Below, piece by piece: positions 11,557 to 22,800 of a stretch of DNA of 64,000 bases (the first letter of the stretch is position 1; every line of letters starts with the position of its first letter). The position numbers were made by a program, and so were the translations under genes. The notes under the pieces are model-generated. The model was not told where the DNA came from, did no database searches, and saw only the letters and a list, made by a program, of their open reading frames with translations. The stretch is from Blasia pusilla (lineage: Eukaryota; Marchantiophyta; Marchantiopsida; Blasiales): the NCBI GenBank assembly GCA_050084515.1, contig CM114274.1, positions 42,532,001-42,596,000 on the forward strand, given 5' to 3'.

Positions 11557-14033
11557 TCTATACTGTTATGGGCGAGTGCCTTCTCATTTCGCAAATAGTC
11601 CACCTTGCGACACCTGGCATTTTTGGCCATTGAGAGACGTGCATTAGCGTATGATATTTTAGGGTTTAAACGCGTCCGTTGCAAGGCGTCTGCCGCAAAT
11701 TATTGTAATGGTATTTCAAGATATCTATTCAAATTGTTTTGATCCAGTTACGATCGTGAGTGATGAGGATGTCCAGTTTTTTAAGCCATGTATTCATTTA
11801 TGTCCGGATATAGTTACGGTCGTGACAAGGGACATCCGTTGATGTAAATGCCGTCTCCCTGGATGACAGATCTTAGGGTTTGAGTTCTCACTAGAGCGTC
11901 AAGGTCCAATCTATTTATATATTCTACAACTTACAAAATCCGGTCGGATACAATGAGCATTTCAATCACATACTCATACAACTCAGATTTTGATCTATTC
12001 AATGCAACGTTTTTGTCATTGATGCTTACTGCGAAGCTTTATTCAAGTGTGTGCTTTGACAATACTCTTTGAAATAGTCTTTCACAATGTCACTCTATTC
12101 TTACATCCCTGCTTTGTGGATTGCAGATACTACAATAACTAGCACCTGCCAATTGCGGTTCAGATTATCAAGAATCTCCCAGTTGAAGCCACCTCATGTC
12201 TGCTTGAAGCTCTCAATCCGATAGTTGCTAGGTTCAGATCCACGTGCGGCAACTCTTGAACCACCTCTTGTGATCAGCTTCAGCTTCTTCATTGCAAGTA
12301 CTCCAGAAAGTATCAACTTCCAATTGCAGATCAGGTTCAAGTGACCTCCTGTCTCGATCTAACAATCAGTCTACATTCAACTCCAGTTGATGATGTTTGG
12401 AGCGTCTATTCCATTGAGATAGGCTTTTACTTCATAAATGCCAGAGCCTGCCGGTGCCGGTGCAAGATATACACAAACGGATTAGAATAGTACCAAAACT
12501 AAGTTAGTTCTAGCTTATACGGCAAATACTGCCATTGACTTGCACACAAGGGCCCCGATTGCAAGTTAGAAATCCAGAGAGGGAAAAATTCGAGATACTT
12601 TGAAACTGGAAAAAATCGATGGTATTGTTTGACAACACCATCTAGACCTGTCTGGAGGTGAGGGCATGGATGAAGATGTACCCACCCGTTTTCGATCATG
12701 AGTTGGGTAGTGAGGAGGAACAGCGATGGTCTCCACTGCCATGATAATACCAAACCCAACTAGAGCAGTGAGCAGCCCCAACACAAACACGAAAGTCCAC
12801 TTGAGAAACACATACTGTAGAATCTCTCGTGTGGGACTGCCAATCCTGCCGGAAGAGGTCGTTCTCTGTCAATCTGCGGGTCACAGCCAGTGTGAATGAG
12901 AAATCAATCACAGCCTTGGTATGCAGCGCCCAAGCGTGTTTAGCTCAAGTTTAGAGCAAAGGCATATTGTTTGGATCTTCTTAATTATCTTTGAGAGGAG
13001 TCCAAGCCCAGCTCCTACAATGCTACAAAAGAATTCCAAGCTACATCTGAGCAGGAACAAATTGAGAATAGAGCTCCAACAAATCAAAGTGAGCGCGGGA
13101 GCTAAATGTGAGCAAGCGATAAAAAATGAGGATCGATGTTGAGTGAGAGCCAACCATCAGAAATGAAGATCAGGGCGCGTGAGGCAGCAAGGACGTGAAC
13201 AGGGAAGAGAAGGTCTTCTCGAGCTGATCGAGTTGCAGGGAAGAGAGTGAAGGCCCCTTAAACTTGCAGCAAAAGAGCACAGGCCGCGGTAGGCAGCATG
13301 AAATTGCGGCAAACGAGCCCGTGAGGAGAGTGAGAAGTAAGGTGAGAGCATAGCTCTAGGGAGAGCAGCGGGAGCGCGTGAGGGCGTGTGAGTGGAGCCC
13401 GTGAGGAGAGCGCGTGAGGGGGTCTAGACAGGGCAGAGTGGAGCGCGTGGCCTAGGCGCCGAGACGATGTTGAGTTGAGCGACAACATGGGGAAGAGGGA
13501 AGTAGGGAAGGGAACTGGTGGGGTGGGGTGGGGGGGGGGGAAGAGGGCTGGCCCCACCGGCGCTGCCACCGTTGGATGAAAATCCAATGGCAAAGAGAGA
13601 TCTGGGCCGTTAGATTTTCATCCAACAGCCGAGAAAGTGGCGGCTGCGCCCGTAGGGTTAGGGTCGAGCCCGGTCGGCTAGAGGGTAGGTCGGGTAGGTT
13701 CCCGACCCTAACCCTAACCGAACAGTATTTTCAATAAGTCATCATTTATTAAAAAATAAAATTCCCCTCCACTTTTTCTTTTTTTCCTCTTTTTAAAAGT
13801 TCATTTTTTCCCAATTTTTTCCCCTTTTCATATCCTACTTGGATATGTTATCGGCTTTGTCTCGACCTAAAGTAAAATTATAATTTCCTAATTTTTCGTT
13901 GATTTTTATCTCGCCTTATAAGTAGACATTTCTTTTCTCTTCCTTTTTCTTAACATGATTCGTATGTCCAAAATCATAACCAACTTTAAAAAAATCCTTC
14001 ATCTCTCTCGTGCATCGTAGAGCCACTTACTAA
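11557..14033 (+). mobile_element. ~2.5-kb non-autonomous Helitron with captured host DNA
   Basis: The 5' end TCTATACTGTTATGGGCGAG abuts the previous element. The 3' end is CATCGTAGAGCCACTTACTAA (read as CATCGTAGAGCC then ACTTACTAA), abutting the next TC at 14034. The interior differs from Helitron sequence: it holds a chloride-channel fragment on the minus strand (12712-12870), a GC-rich GAGAGCGCGTGAGG-like block at 13160-13480, and a copied GGGTTAGGGTC/CCCTAACCCTAACC patch near 13655-13720. This fits Helitron gene-fragment capture. Confidence 0.75.
12712..12870 (-). pseudogene. CLC-type chloride channel gene fragment captured by a Helitron
   Basis: The minus-strand translation from about 12868 gives ENDLFRQDWQSHTR. 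After a one-base frame change near 12824 it gives EILQYVFLKWTFVFVLGLL and then TALVGFGIIMAVETIA. Plant CLC anion channels carry this region at the entry to the first transmembrane helix (ENDLF-x-x-DWRSR ... QYxFLKW ... GLxTGLVGFxxNLAVENIAG). About 50 codons of an ~780-residue family are present, with a frameshift and no continuation. It runs antisense to the Helitron. Identity is clear to family level; the member cannot be told. Confidence 0.85.
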
Positions 14034-14039
14034 TCTATA

Positions 14040-16357
14040 CTATAATGCGAGGAAGGGGGGGTTACCTCTTTTGGAAAAAAAATTCCCAAAGAAGTGAAGC
14101 CCTCCATATATATGAGGATGGGGGGGTTACTAATTGGGGACATGAAACAAAATAGGGGGGAAAGTTAAAAGAAGTGAAGCTTTCCAACACTTTGATCTCT
14201 AATACGGTTTCAAATTTTTTTCCAATATGCTTCTTTTCGTGGATCTGATCTCGACCTAATTTGTGCATCGTGCCCTGGTTGGAATCAATCGGAGAAATAT
14301 GTGAAGGAACCATTGGACGGGTGCGCAGACACGTGTTGTGAATAGGTGCACCTGTTACGTTTTGACACCTACAAGAAGGTCGACCGTCATTCGAGGCTTT
14401 GGACTGTAGATAAATATTTTTTACTCTCCCGATGTTTTCTACCTTTGAGAAGGAAGAGGCGGGCCATATAGCGGGAGAGGAACGGGGGTGGAAGCTCTGA
14501 GCACGATTTCGATTTCGTTCCTAATATATAGCTGCGTCAAAATTTTTAATGTGTAGCTCCAAATTTGCAGCCTGTAGCTGCGTCGAATTTTGAATTTACA
14601 ACTTCAAATCTGCAGAGCTAGCAGACATTGAATTGAGGGTAAGAGTACTCGTCTCTTTCGATCTCTGTCTCTCTCAAGAGGCCAAGATATAGAGGTAAGT
14701 TGTTCATGTTTGCATACAGTTCGATTTCTAGACTAAGAAATGAAATCAAAATTGGAACCGTCATCGTTTGCTAGCCTTTGGATAGATTGGCAGATTCATA
14801 TCCTGTTTGGAAAATTTGGTCTTTCAGTCTGCACACTGTGACGTCTCATTTATTAGCAGGAGAGGGCCCGGAAGCAGACACCATAAGAGCAACGCAGATA
14901 AGAAAGCTAATCTTCTGAGAGTTGTGTTCTCGAGTGCACGAAGATGGAGCTCTAGAAATCATAGATCTTGAGGCAGACATGTAGTATGTGGAGTTCTTTT
15001 CTAAGTCTACCGTTCCATTGTCTTGTCACTCGAGTAGACTGCATTAAATGTGTGCTTCAGATTCTATATGTCCCTTTCTCTCAACATGTAAAGCTCTAGC
15101 CTCCTCACACGCAGTGTTTTTTTCCCAAAGCTGACATGAAACTCAATCCGCTCTTATCCCATCGCTCCCATCCCTGGAGCCATTTCCCATTTCCCCATAC
15201 TATTTGGCCGCGCCCTGGTGAACGTACAATGGTACGTTCACATATTTTTGTGAGCAGATGAGTGTCCCTATCCTTGCCTTGGAAATGAAATTGGACCGCC
15301 AAACCTGTAAACCTTTCATCAATACTACTCGCAACGTGCATCGTTTTGCAGAGTGGTGGTGCGTTATACGGGGGACGGATGTTGTGAAGTCTTACTGGAG
15401 TACGAGGTATGGAAGATGTGAATTATCACATATGTCAATAGCTGGAGTCTGATCTCAAGTGGGGCGGAGATCATATGACACTCTGTTTCTCCCTCGCTCT
15501 CAAGTCCCTACTACCGAACCCACACACTCGGGTGAAATTAGATCGTTACTTTTCTTTTTAGTCTTTGAAGACAGAGATAGTGATTGATTCAATTTATTCC
15601 TGGGGATGCCGATGATGATGTCGACACTCCAGATGCACTTCAGTTTCATGCTATGAAACGGGGGATGGATCCAAATACGGAATTGATAATTCACACCATG
15701 TCTTCAACAGCTGACTAGTGGGGATTTAAGTCCCTTTAACGCATCAAAGTAAATCATTGCACGTTAGACAAGAAGGTGCTCGATTCTACTCTCTCTCTCT
15801 CTCAATCGACTTCTAGATTAGGTCAATTATGATATTACAGTGATGGAACTATAATTGGTAGCACTCCAAGAAATTGTGACCCTACATTGCCGAGTGGCCA
15901 CTCCCAGCCACCTCCCCCACTCCCCACTAGCCGCTCCCGTAGGCTTTAGGGGCTCACGCAGACAACTCAAGACTCGAGAGTCCAAGAAGAAAGCGGCTTC
16001 GGTCCCACAATCCTCCTTAGGCTATGCCCTCGGAGTTCGGAGGAGCTCTGCTATGGACTTTGGAGCATGGAGCTACCGACAGTCATGGAGGGAGGGAGCT
16101 GCTGCTCACCACTTCATTGTTCTCAGAACGTGAGCAGTGCCTAACAAACCTTCATGATCCGCTTCTTTCTAGCTCTTTCTTCCTAGCTTCAGAATCGAGG
16201 TTTTGTCCTCTAGAACCCCTACGTTCATCCCTCAACTACCCGCGGAGACTACAAGAGCGGCAAAACGCGACCATCTCGTTTTCCCACTTGCAGGTTACGT
16301 GGGTGACCTTTATCAGCTGTCAATGCCGCTAGAGGACGGGCAAGGTTGAAACATATT
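14040..16357. other. Non-coding 5' part of the large Helitron, possibly captured DNA
   Basis: No recognised protein. GATATAGAG followed by GTAAGTTG at about 14696 is an excellent splice donor preceded by a CT-rich leader, like the first exon of a plant gene. A perfect 9-bp inverted repeat (TGAACGTAC, loop of 4) lies at 15219-15240. Frames at 15855-16332 look unrelated to known families. Confidence 0.35.
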
Positions 16358-16432
16358 CCTGCTCGGAGCGGGGCTCGAACCCGGCCCACTTGGCCCGCAC
16401 TTCATGACTTGGCCTTACTCACATAGCCATGC
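16358..16432 (-). repeat. tRNA-derived SINE-like head (Pol III A and B boxes)
   Basis: On the minus strand, TGGCTATGTG (16429-16420) resembles an A box and GGTTCGAGCCC (16381-16371) is an exact B box, with about 38 bases between them. That is tRNA-like spacing. A full cloverleaf cannot be closed because the acceptor stem is not complementary, so it is a SINE-type relic and not a tRNA gene. Confidence 0.5.
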
Positions 16433-16672
16433 TATATGTCAAGAGCTAGGGGGACTTTAGGTTTTAGTTATGAAAATCATTTTTTCTTATGCCCGGATTT
16501 GGTTCTCTTACAAATTTTATAGCGTTTTTATTATTTGAGTCTTATGAAATTATATTAGCTGTTATGTTTTTTTACTTGAATTATCTAATTTATATTGAAA
16601 ATTGAATATGCTCTTTTTAAATTTATGGTGAATAATATTGCCTATGCGGAGTGAGCCTAACTAGCTTACGCC

Positions 16673-17101
16673 ATGTCAACTCTTTCATCGAGATGCAAGA
16701 GGCCGATAATTGTGGAAGAAATTGTAATAAGTACGAGTCCTGAATATTTGGTAGAGAGAGATGAACATAGATTTTCATTATCTCGCTCTGAACGAAAACG
16801 AAAATTATTTGATGTGGACCCTAAATTTTTTGCTTCTCTTTCAAATGGTTTCAATGAGACTCAGGAGGTTAGAGAAGTTTCAATAGGTGAGGAAATTGTG
16901 ATTACTCTCAATAAGAATGAGAGATACTCTGTAGATATTTGTCCTGGTCTTGAGGAACTTGACGATGGAGAATATTCCTCCACTTCCCTCTATGATTCCG
17001 AGGGATGGTATGTTGGTGATGAGTTCGACCTGAAATATAGGTGTATGGATTATGGGGATTTAGACATAAGTGCAGATAGTCGAGATATTGGAGATAAGTA
17101 G
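16673..17101 (+). CDS. Acidic protein of unknown function inside the Helitron
   Basis: Complete 142-codon frame, MSTLSSRCKRPIIVEEIVIS onward. It starts after a stretch rich in stops and ends at TAG. Visible features are hydrophobic-plus-Ser/acidic clusters (VEEIVISTSPEY, GEEIVITLNK) that look like SUMO-interaction-type motifs, a basic patch (RSERKRKLF) around residues 40-48, and an acidic C-terminal half rich in D, E and Y. No known domain. It could be a first exon of RepHel or a separate accessory protein. Splice signals around it are weak. The frame is intact although the downstream RepHel is broken. Confidence 0.45.
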   Translation: MSTLSSRCKRPIIVEEIVISTSPEYLVERDEHRFSLSRSERKRKLFDVDPKFFASLSNGFNETQEVREVSIGEEIVITLNKNERYSVDICPGLEELDDGEYSSTSLYDSEGWYVGDEFDLKYRCMDYGDLDISADSRDIGDK

Positions 17102-17377
17102 CCTAGAGAGTACTATCTATTGTGTATATCCAATTAATCATCAAATCCATGTTCGTTTTGTTCTCAGATATGTCTGTTTGAGATTGTTGAGTTGAGCAAA
17201 CGATCAAGTTTCATTTCTTTGGGAGTGGAGTGACTAAAAAAAGTAAGTCTTCTCTGCTTGTGTTCTAATATTCAGGTGTGGAGATTTAGTATCCTTTTCT
17301 ATTGAGTATTTCTTTTATTATTTTGAAATATTTCTTTTATTAAAATAATTGTGTGGATAATGCAAGATACTTTATAA

Positions 17378-17947
17378 ATGAGTGTTGACGAATTACGCTG
17401 TAGCGATGGTGAGTTCTATGTTCCTCTTGATGAACAAGAAAGGGATTATACACCTATAGATGTCGACGTCGTAGAGGTGATACAAATATCAAGTTCGGAG
17501 TATGTCCCATCGCCGATCGTTGAAAATAGGAATAATGCTTCAAGTCCTGGCTATGTTCCATCGCCGATTTTTGAAAATATGGATAAGGCTTTAAGTCCTA
17601 GCTATGTACCATTGCCAATTTTCGAAAATGGGATTAATGCTCCTAATGTTAGCATAAGCCCTTTGAGAAATGGTCAGAGTTGTAGTTATGATGAGAGTGC
17701 ATCTAGGATTTTAACCACACCTGTGGTGAATCATCATTCTATTTCACAAGAAATAGTTGGAGGTCAGAAGGGAGAAGGAGATACAGATTCCACACATGAT
17801 TGCATCCCTTCCTCAGACCCTATAGCATCTAACCATTCATTTGTACGTGATTGTTGTGGGTCGGGGTCATGGGAAATTAGTGATTGTCATACAATTTGCT
17901 CTGAGGACTCAAGTGAGATGAGTACGGCCAAGTCTCATTGTCGTTAG
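17378..17947 (+). CDS. Second acidic Helitron protein with three ~22-residue repeats
   Basis: Complete 189-codon frame. After an acidic start comes VVEVIQISSSEYVPSPIVEN, then two more copies of the unit (GYVPSPIFENMDKALSP and SYVPLPIFENGINAP), spanning roughly 17490-17640. The C-terminal half is rich in Ser, Cys and His without a recognisable zinc-finger spacing. The VIQISSSE segment echoes EIVISTSPEY in the upstream frame, which suggests a shared origin or one protein split by an intron. Function unknown. Not part of standard Helitron RepHel domains as I know them. Confidence 0.45.
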   Translation: MSVDELRCSDGEFYVPLDEQERDYTPIDVDVVEVIQISSSEYVPSPIVENRNNASSPGYVPSPIFENMDKALSPSYVPLPIFENGINAPNVSISPLRNGQSCSYDESASRILTTPVVNHHSISQEIVGGQKGEGDTDSTHDCIPSSDPIASNHSFVRDCCGSGSWEISDCHTICSEDSSEMSTAKSHCR

Positions 17948-18093
17948 AATGATTTTCTTATGTCAGATTTTTATAAAAACTTCAGTTACATGTAAATTTA
18001 TTTTTTAATATAGATTATAATATTCACGGACCAAATCTTGAGTAAAGTTTTTTTTACAAATTTTTCTCATTTTTTCTATTATTATTTTTATAT

Positions 18094-20089
18094 ATGGAAA
18101 ATACATATTTTGGTCGGATGGTTGATAGTGTGACAAGATGCATGAATCTCAAGAGGAACCATCGAGGCGAAATGAAAAAAAGATCATTCGCAGACATCAC
18201 CAATGTAGTCTCTTCACCTTATGTGGAGCATGATCACCACATTTCATGTAGTGCTCCATTTTCTACACGGATTTCGGAGGAAACAGAAAAGCTTGCATAT
18301 AAGAAGGCTAGAAGGGTTGCTTCTCAAAGAAACAGAAGGGCGCTTCAAGATATGCGATTTGTAACTCATTCAACGACTTTGTCATCTCCAATGTAAGGAT
18401 ACTTAGCATTATGATTATAGAATGATATCGTAACCATATGTGCACACTCTAGATTTGTTGTGTGACTTTAATATCTTTCATGTTTGTGATGTAGACTTCC
18501 AAATCCATCGAACCCGCAACGATTACGTGATATACATCAAATTGTGAGAGCTCAAGGACAAAAGCAAAGACATGCTAAATTAGTTGAATTGAGATCTATT
18601 GAAGCTGTTGTGAATGTTCCATTGATGGAAGAATTACAACCATCCATCATCGATGGCTCACCAGGCGCAAATACTAGAAGGTATTTATTTATGTATAACA
18701 TTTCTATTTTTTATTATAATAATAGTTATAATTTTTTTCTTCATATTATGACTTTTTTTTATTCTTTGTTCAGGTTGGTAGCAACACCTTCCAATGGAAA
18801 TCTTCATGCTTTAATAGACTCCACATCGTCTTCAATGTATGTATGACTTGCAATCCTAAATGGCCAGAGATTACTTGTGCTCTGCTTCATGGGCAATCAA
18901 CGTTTGATCGTCCTGACCTGGTTGTATGTGTTTTCCAACAAAAGAAGAAGGAGTTGTTGAGACTTATATTGGATAAGCATATTTTGGGTCGAGTGGTAGG
19001 ATGCATTCATGTGGTCGAGTTCCAAAAGACAGGGCTATCACCTGTGGATATCCTAATTATTCTTGCTTTTGAGGATAAGCCAAGGACAACCTATGATTTT
19101 GACGATAGTATATCTGCTGAGATTCCGAATCCCATGACTCATCCTAGGCTACATTCTACTGTAAGAAATTGTATGATTCATGGTCCGTGTGGAGTAGCAC
19201 ATCCAACTGCACCTTGCACGGATAAAACGACAAAAAAATGTTCCAAAGGATACCCAATGCCCTTTGCATCAATGATAATGGAGAATGAGGATGGATGTCC
19301 TATTTATAAGAGGCAATTCATTGGTTTTGTTGTTTATTTCGTCATTTAATGTTCTTCTATTAGTGTGCTATCTTTTTTCCCCAACTATTAACATATTTCT
19401 ATATGTGTTTATGCAGGCGTGATAATGGCAGATTGATTAATAAGTCAAATCATAACTTTGATAATTGTTGGGTGGTTCCATACAATCCAATGTTATGTAC
19501 TTTATTTGATTTTCATATCAATCTGGAGATAACAAATAGCATATTGGCAGTAAAGTACTTTTATAAGTATGTGTACAGAGGATCTGATGCCATATCATAG
19601 ACCTTGGCAAATACTACATTAGGAGAGGATACTATTGATGAGACATCATTATATCTTGATGCAAGGTATTTTGATCCCTTCTATCTTTCAAGATCTCCCA
19701 ATTTTTCTTATGATATTATGTGGGACTCTAACAATATTTATATTGTATGGTATGAAGGTACGTTTCTTCTTCAAAAGCATGTTGGCGAATCTTCAAGTTT
19801 AGTCTACATGCAGAGCAACCAAGTATTGTGAGATTGATTGTTCATCTTCCAGACAGTCAAATGGTAGATTTTCATGGGCAAGATTCATTGGGTAATATTC
19901 TGGAGCGAAGTAAGGAAACTATTCTCACTCAATGGTTTGCAACAAATGTTTCTAATTCGACTGCGCGACAATATCTTTATTTGGAGTTCCCTTCTCATTA
20001 CTCTTGGAATAAGAAGCAATGGCATCCGCGTAACCGTGCACGAAAAGGATGTGGACATCCTATTAGACGTCTGTATATGACAAATCCAG
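18094..20089 (+). pseudogene. Helitron RepHel, N-terminal (Rep) exons
   Basis: Exons read KARRVASQRNRRALQDMRF, then after an intron (donor GTAAGG near 18393, acceptor TAG near 18495) LRDIHQIVRAQGQKQRHAKL. After a second intron (18681-18773) comes LVATPSNGNLHALI. From 18843 the Helitron_like_N core follows: TCNPKWPEI, DRPDLVVCVF, GRVVGCIHVVEFQKTGL, AEIPNP, MIHGPCGVAHPTAPC. The catalytic HUH box should read PHAHILL but here is SPVDILI, so both histidines are lost. The tyrosine motif AVKYFYKYVYRG (near 19550) survives. Part of the domain before TCNPKWPEI is deleted. Further introns at about 19313-19414 and 20090-20197 keep GT/AG. Confidence 0.85.
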
Positions 20090-20197
20090 GTAAACTTTCT
20101 ATTCTTTGTTAAGATACAATTATTAAGGAAAAATTTGAGTTAATGTTAAAATCATATTCATGCTTCCTTCCTAATACTTTTTTTTGGCTAATCCTAG

Positions 20198-22705
20198 CTG
20201 AAGGGGAGCGTCATTGGTTACGATTACTTCTCCATAATGTGAGAGGAGCTCAATCATATCAAGATTTTAGAACCATCGATGGTGTAGTTTATCCTACCTT
20301 CAAAGAGACCGCTATTTAGATGGGACTTTTGGAGGATGATAGAGAGATATTTTCTGGCTTTGAAGAGGCGGTTGTCATTCGTACTGGCTATTCATTACGT
20401 CTACTCTTTGCCATTTGTCTTCTATATAATACACCTTCCCTTCCGGCTATAGTGTGGGAACATTTTTTGGTTCCATTGACAGAAGATTTTCTACATCAAA
20501 AGCGTGAGGTAATATGCATGCCTTTTGTTAAGTCAATTTTTTTCTTATTTCTCTTATGAATATTTTAGATACTTTATTATTTACGTTTTAACTTCTATAT
20601 TTGTTCCTTGTAATAGAGAATTGGTATTCCGACCCTTCCATTGGATGTTCATATTATTAATCTTGCGTTATTGGAGGTCCTTTACCATATTCAAGATCAT
20701 GGTAAAAGTATGGCGGACTTCCCCGACATGCCTCAACCAGATTTCCAAGCTTGTGATTCATCTATTTCGCGTCAAGAAGAGGAAGAGCTCTCCTACGATC
20801 ATGATATGCTTTATGAACGTGTGAGAGCAGGAGAGATGTCTTTAAATGATGGACAACGAGCTATTTGGGAAGTTATTTGTAATGCTTTTTGTGATATCTT
20901 ACAGGATGCGTCATCTTCTGTAAGTGGATATTATGTATAATATATTTAATTATTATTTTTTTACACTTTTTATTTCTTTAAGTTTTATTCTTTTAAAGTG
21001 CTTTTCTGTAACGAAAAATATGGATTTTTCAGGCAAAACTTTTCTTTATCGATGGTTCTGGCAGAACAGGAAAAATATTTTTGTACAACCTTCTTCTTGC
21101 AATGTTACGGAGCGAGGGTCATATAGCTCTTGCAGTTGCATCTTCGGGTATTTCCGCTTTATTATTGGATGGAGGTCCTACTGCTCATTCTCGATTCAAG
21201 ATTCCTATCAAAGTACATGAAAGTTCCACTTGCAAGTAAGTCTAGATTTAAGATTTATTTTCCTTTTATGGCATGCATATTATTGTTTTATTCTTTGATT
21301 ATCCTTCATAAATATTCCTCACATATTATTTTGTTATCGATTTTCGAGTCTATCGGTCAATAGTCATATGGCCCGCCTTATACAAAAGGCGAAGTTGATC
21401 GTGTGGGATGAAGCTCCTATGACCCATCGTCACGCATTTGAGGCTGTTAATCGTACTTTCCAAGATATCATGGGTTTGATGGATCCTCGATTACGAGACT
21501 TGCCTTTTGGGGGGAGATCGTTTTATTTGGTGGTGATTTTTGACAACTTCTTACAGTTATTCTCCTAAGTGTTGTGCGTGCAACACTTAGGAGATCTCTT
21601 ATTTGGTTTGACATGAGATTATTGAAAAAACTTACTACCAACATGAGAGTCAATATTGTACAAGGTATTAAAGAATAAACCTAATATTTCACCTTTTTCA
21701 TTTCATCTGGTTTTTGTTTATTTTTAATATTTGCTTATTCCTTCATCTTATATTTATTATCAGGATATGCACGAGAAGAGCAAGAAGCATTTGTAACGTG
21801 GTTATTAGAGGTAGGAGAGGGTGGTGTACCGTTACATTTGGACCTTGGAGAGGATTTTATACAAGTTCCGGATGCGATAATTGTTAAAACCATAAGGATC
21901 AATGATTTCATTGACATTGTTTATGGACACAATGTTCATAAGTGGAGTGACATTGATTTCTTGAGGGGTACATCCATTTTGTCAACCAAGAATAATACTG
22001 TGGATATTATAAACGCGGAAATCATGTTTTGATTTCCATGAGAGGTAATATTTATATTCTTGAATATCATTATTCTATTTTTATTGTTGTATTGCTACAT
22101 TTTTCTATCATCTCTCTTATTATTAATGATTTATTTTGTTTTTATAGGAGTATACTTTCTTGAGTGCTGATTCTGTTTCTGACGATGAGATGAGACTTGT
22201 TTATCCAAGAGAATTTTTGAATACATGTTTACCATCTGGATTGCCACCTCATTGTTTGACTTTGAAGATTGGAGCTCCGATAATGCTATTACGGAATATG
22301 AATGGAGCAAAGGGACAAGCAAACGGGACTCGACTCGTGATAGCTGGCTTTAGTCGACATCTTATAGATGATAAAATTATCACGGGAAAAAACATTGGAG
22401 CTCGAGTTTTCATTCCACGCATTCCATTGATTGCTTTTGATTCCGGCTTACCTTTTGATTTATGACGATTTCAATTTCCTATCCGTCCTGCTTTTGCAAT
22501 GACTATTAATAAGTCTCAAGATCAAACATTAGATAGAGTTGGTATTTACTTTCCCAATCCAGTATTTTCTCATGGGCAATTGTATGTTGCCTTGTCAATA
22601 GTAAGCTCGAGGAATTCTATTCATATTATGACAGATAATGAAAACGCTACTAACAAAATAGGTATTTATATTAAAAATGTTGTATATAATGAAGTTTTAG
22701 ATTAA
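20198..22705 (+). pseudogene. Helitron RepHel, Pif1-type helicase exons
   Basis: Continues the Rep frame with GERHWLRLLLHNVRG and LEDDREIFSGFEEAV. Then come helicase motifs: FFIDGSGRTGKIFLYN (Walker A with the final Thr changed to Ile), KLIVWDEAPMTH (Walker B intact), YTFLSADSVSD, SGLPPHCLTLKIGAPIMLLR, FAMTINKSQDQTL and FSHGQLYVALSIVSS. Introns with good GT/AG borders fall near 20509-20617, 20921-21032, 21236-21369, 21662-21764 and 22048-22147. In-frame stops (for example the TAG at about 20317 and the TGA near 22463, where CGA is expected) and a scrambled segment near 21561-21594 disable it. The final stop is at 22703-22705. Confidence 0.88.
21561..21594. repeat. Perfect 14-bp hairpin inside the helicase gene
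   Basis: TCTCCTAAGTGTTG (21561-21574) is the exact reverse complement of 21581-21594, with loop TGCGTG. The right arm is normal coding sequence (RATLRRSL). The left arm replaces codons normally present in the family and brings a stop. Confidence 0.85.
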
Positions 22706-22800
22706 ATTAAAATAACACTATATATGTAAAATTTTATAATACTTCACTTATTAATATGATTAATTTTATATATGTTAAATTGTGATGGCATTCTTACGAG

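Larger units (their letters stand above)
14034..22800 (+). mobile_element. ~8.8-kb autonomous-type Helitron (degenerate)
   Basis: The 5' end TCTATACTATAATGCGAGG abuts the CTAA of the preceding element. The 3' end is TGATGGCATTCTTACGAG, where CTAG has become CGAG, directly before a further 5'-like end at 22801. Contents in order: 14.1-16.4 kb without Helitron coding, a tRNA-like segment, two acidic-protein frames (16673-17947), and RepHel exons (18094-22705). The size and layout fit a Helitron that coded for its own transposase. The gap between the helicase stop (22705) and the 3' end (96 bp) matches that in the 2.6-kb remnant (112 bp). Confidence 0.7.

Noticed and set aside
13655-13720. TTAGGG/CCCTAA-type motifs suggesting an interstitial telomere
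   Set aside because: Only about two units, inside a Helitron and inside a GC-rich copied segment; plant telomeres are normally TTTAGGG.
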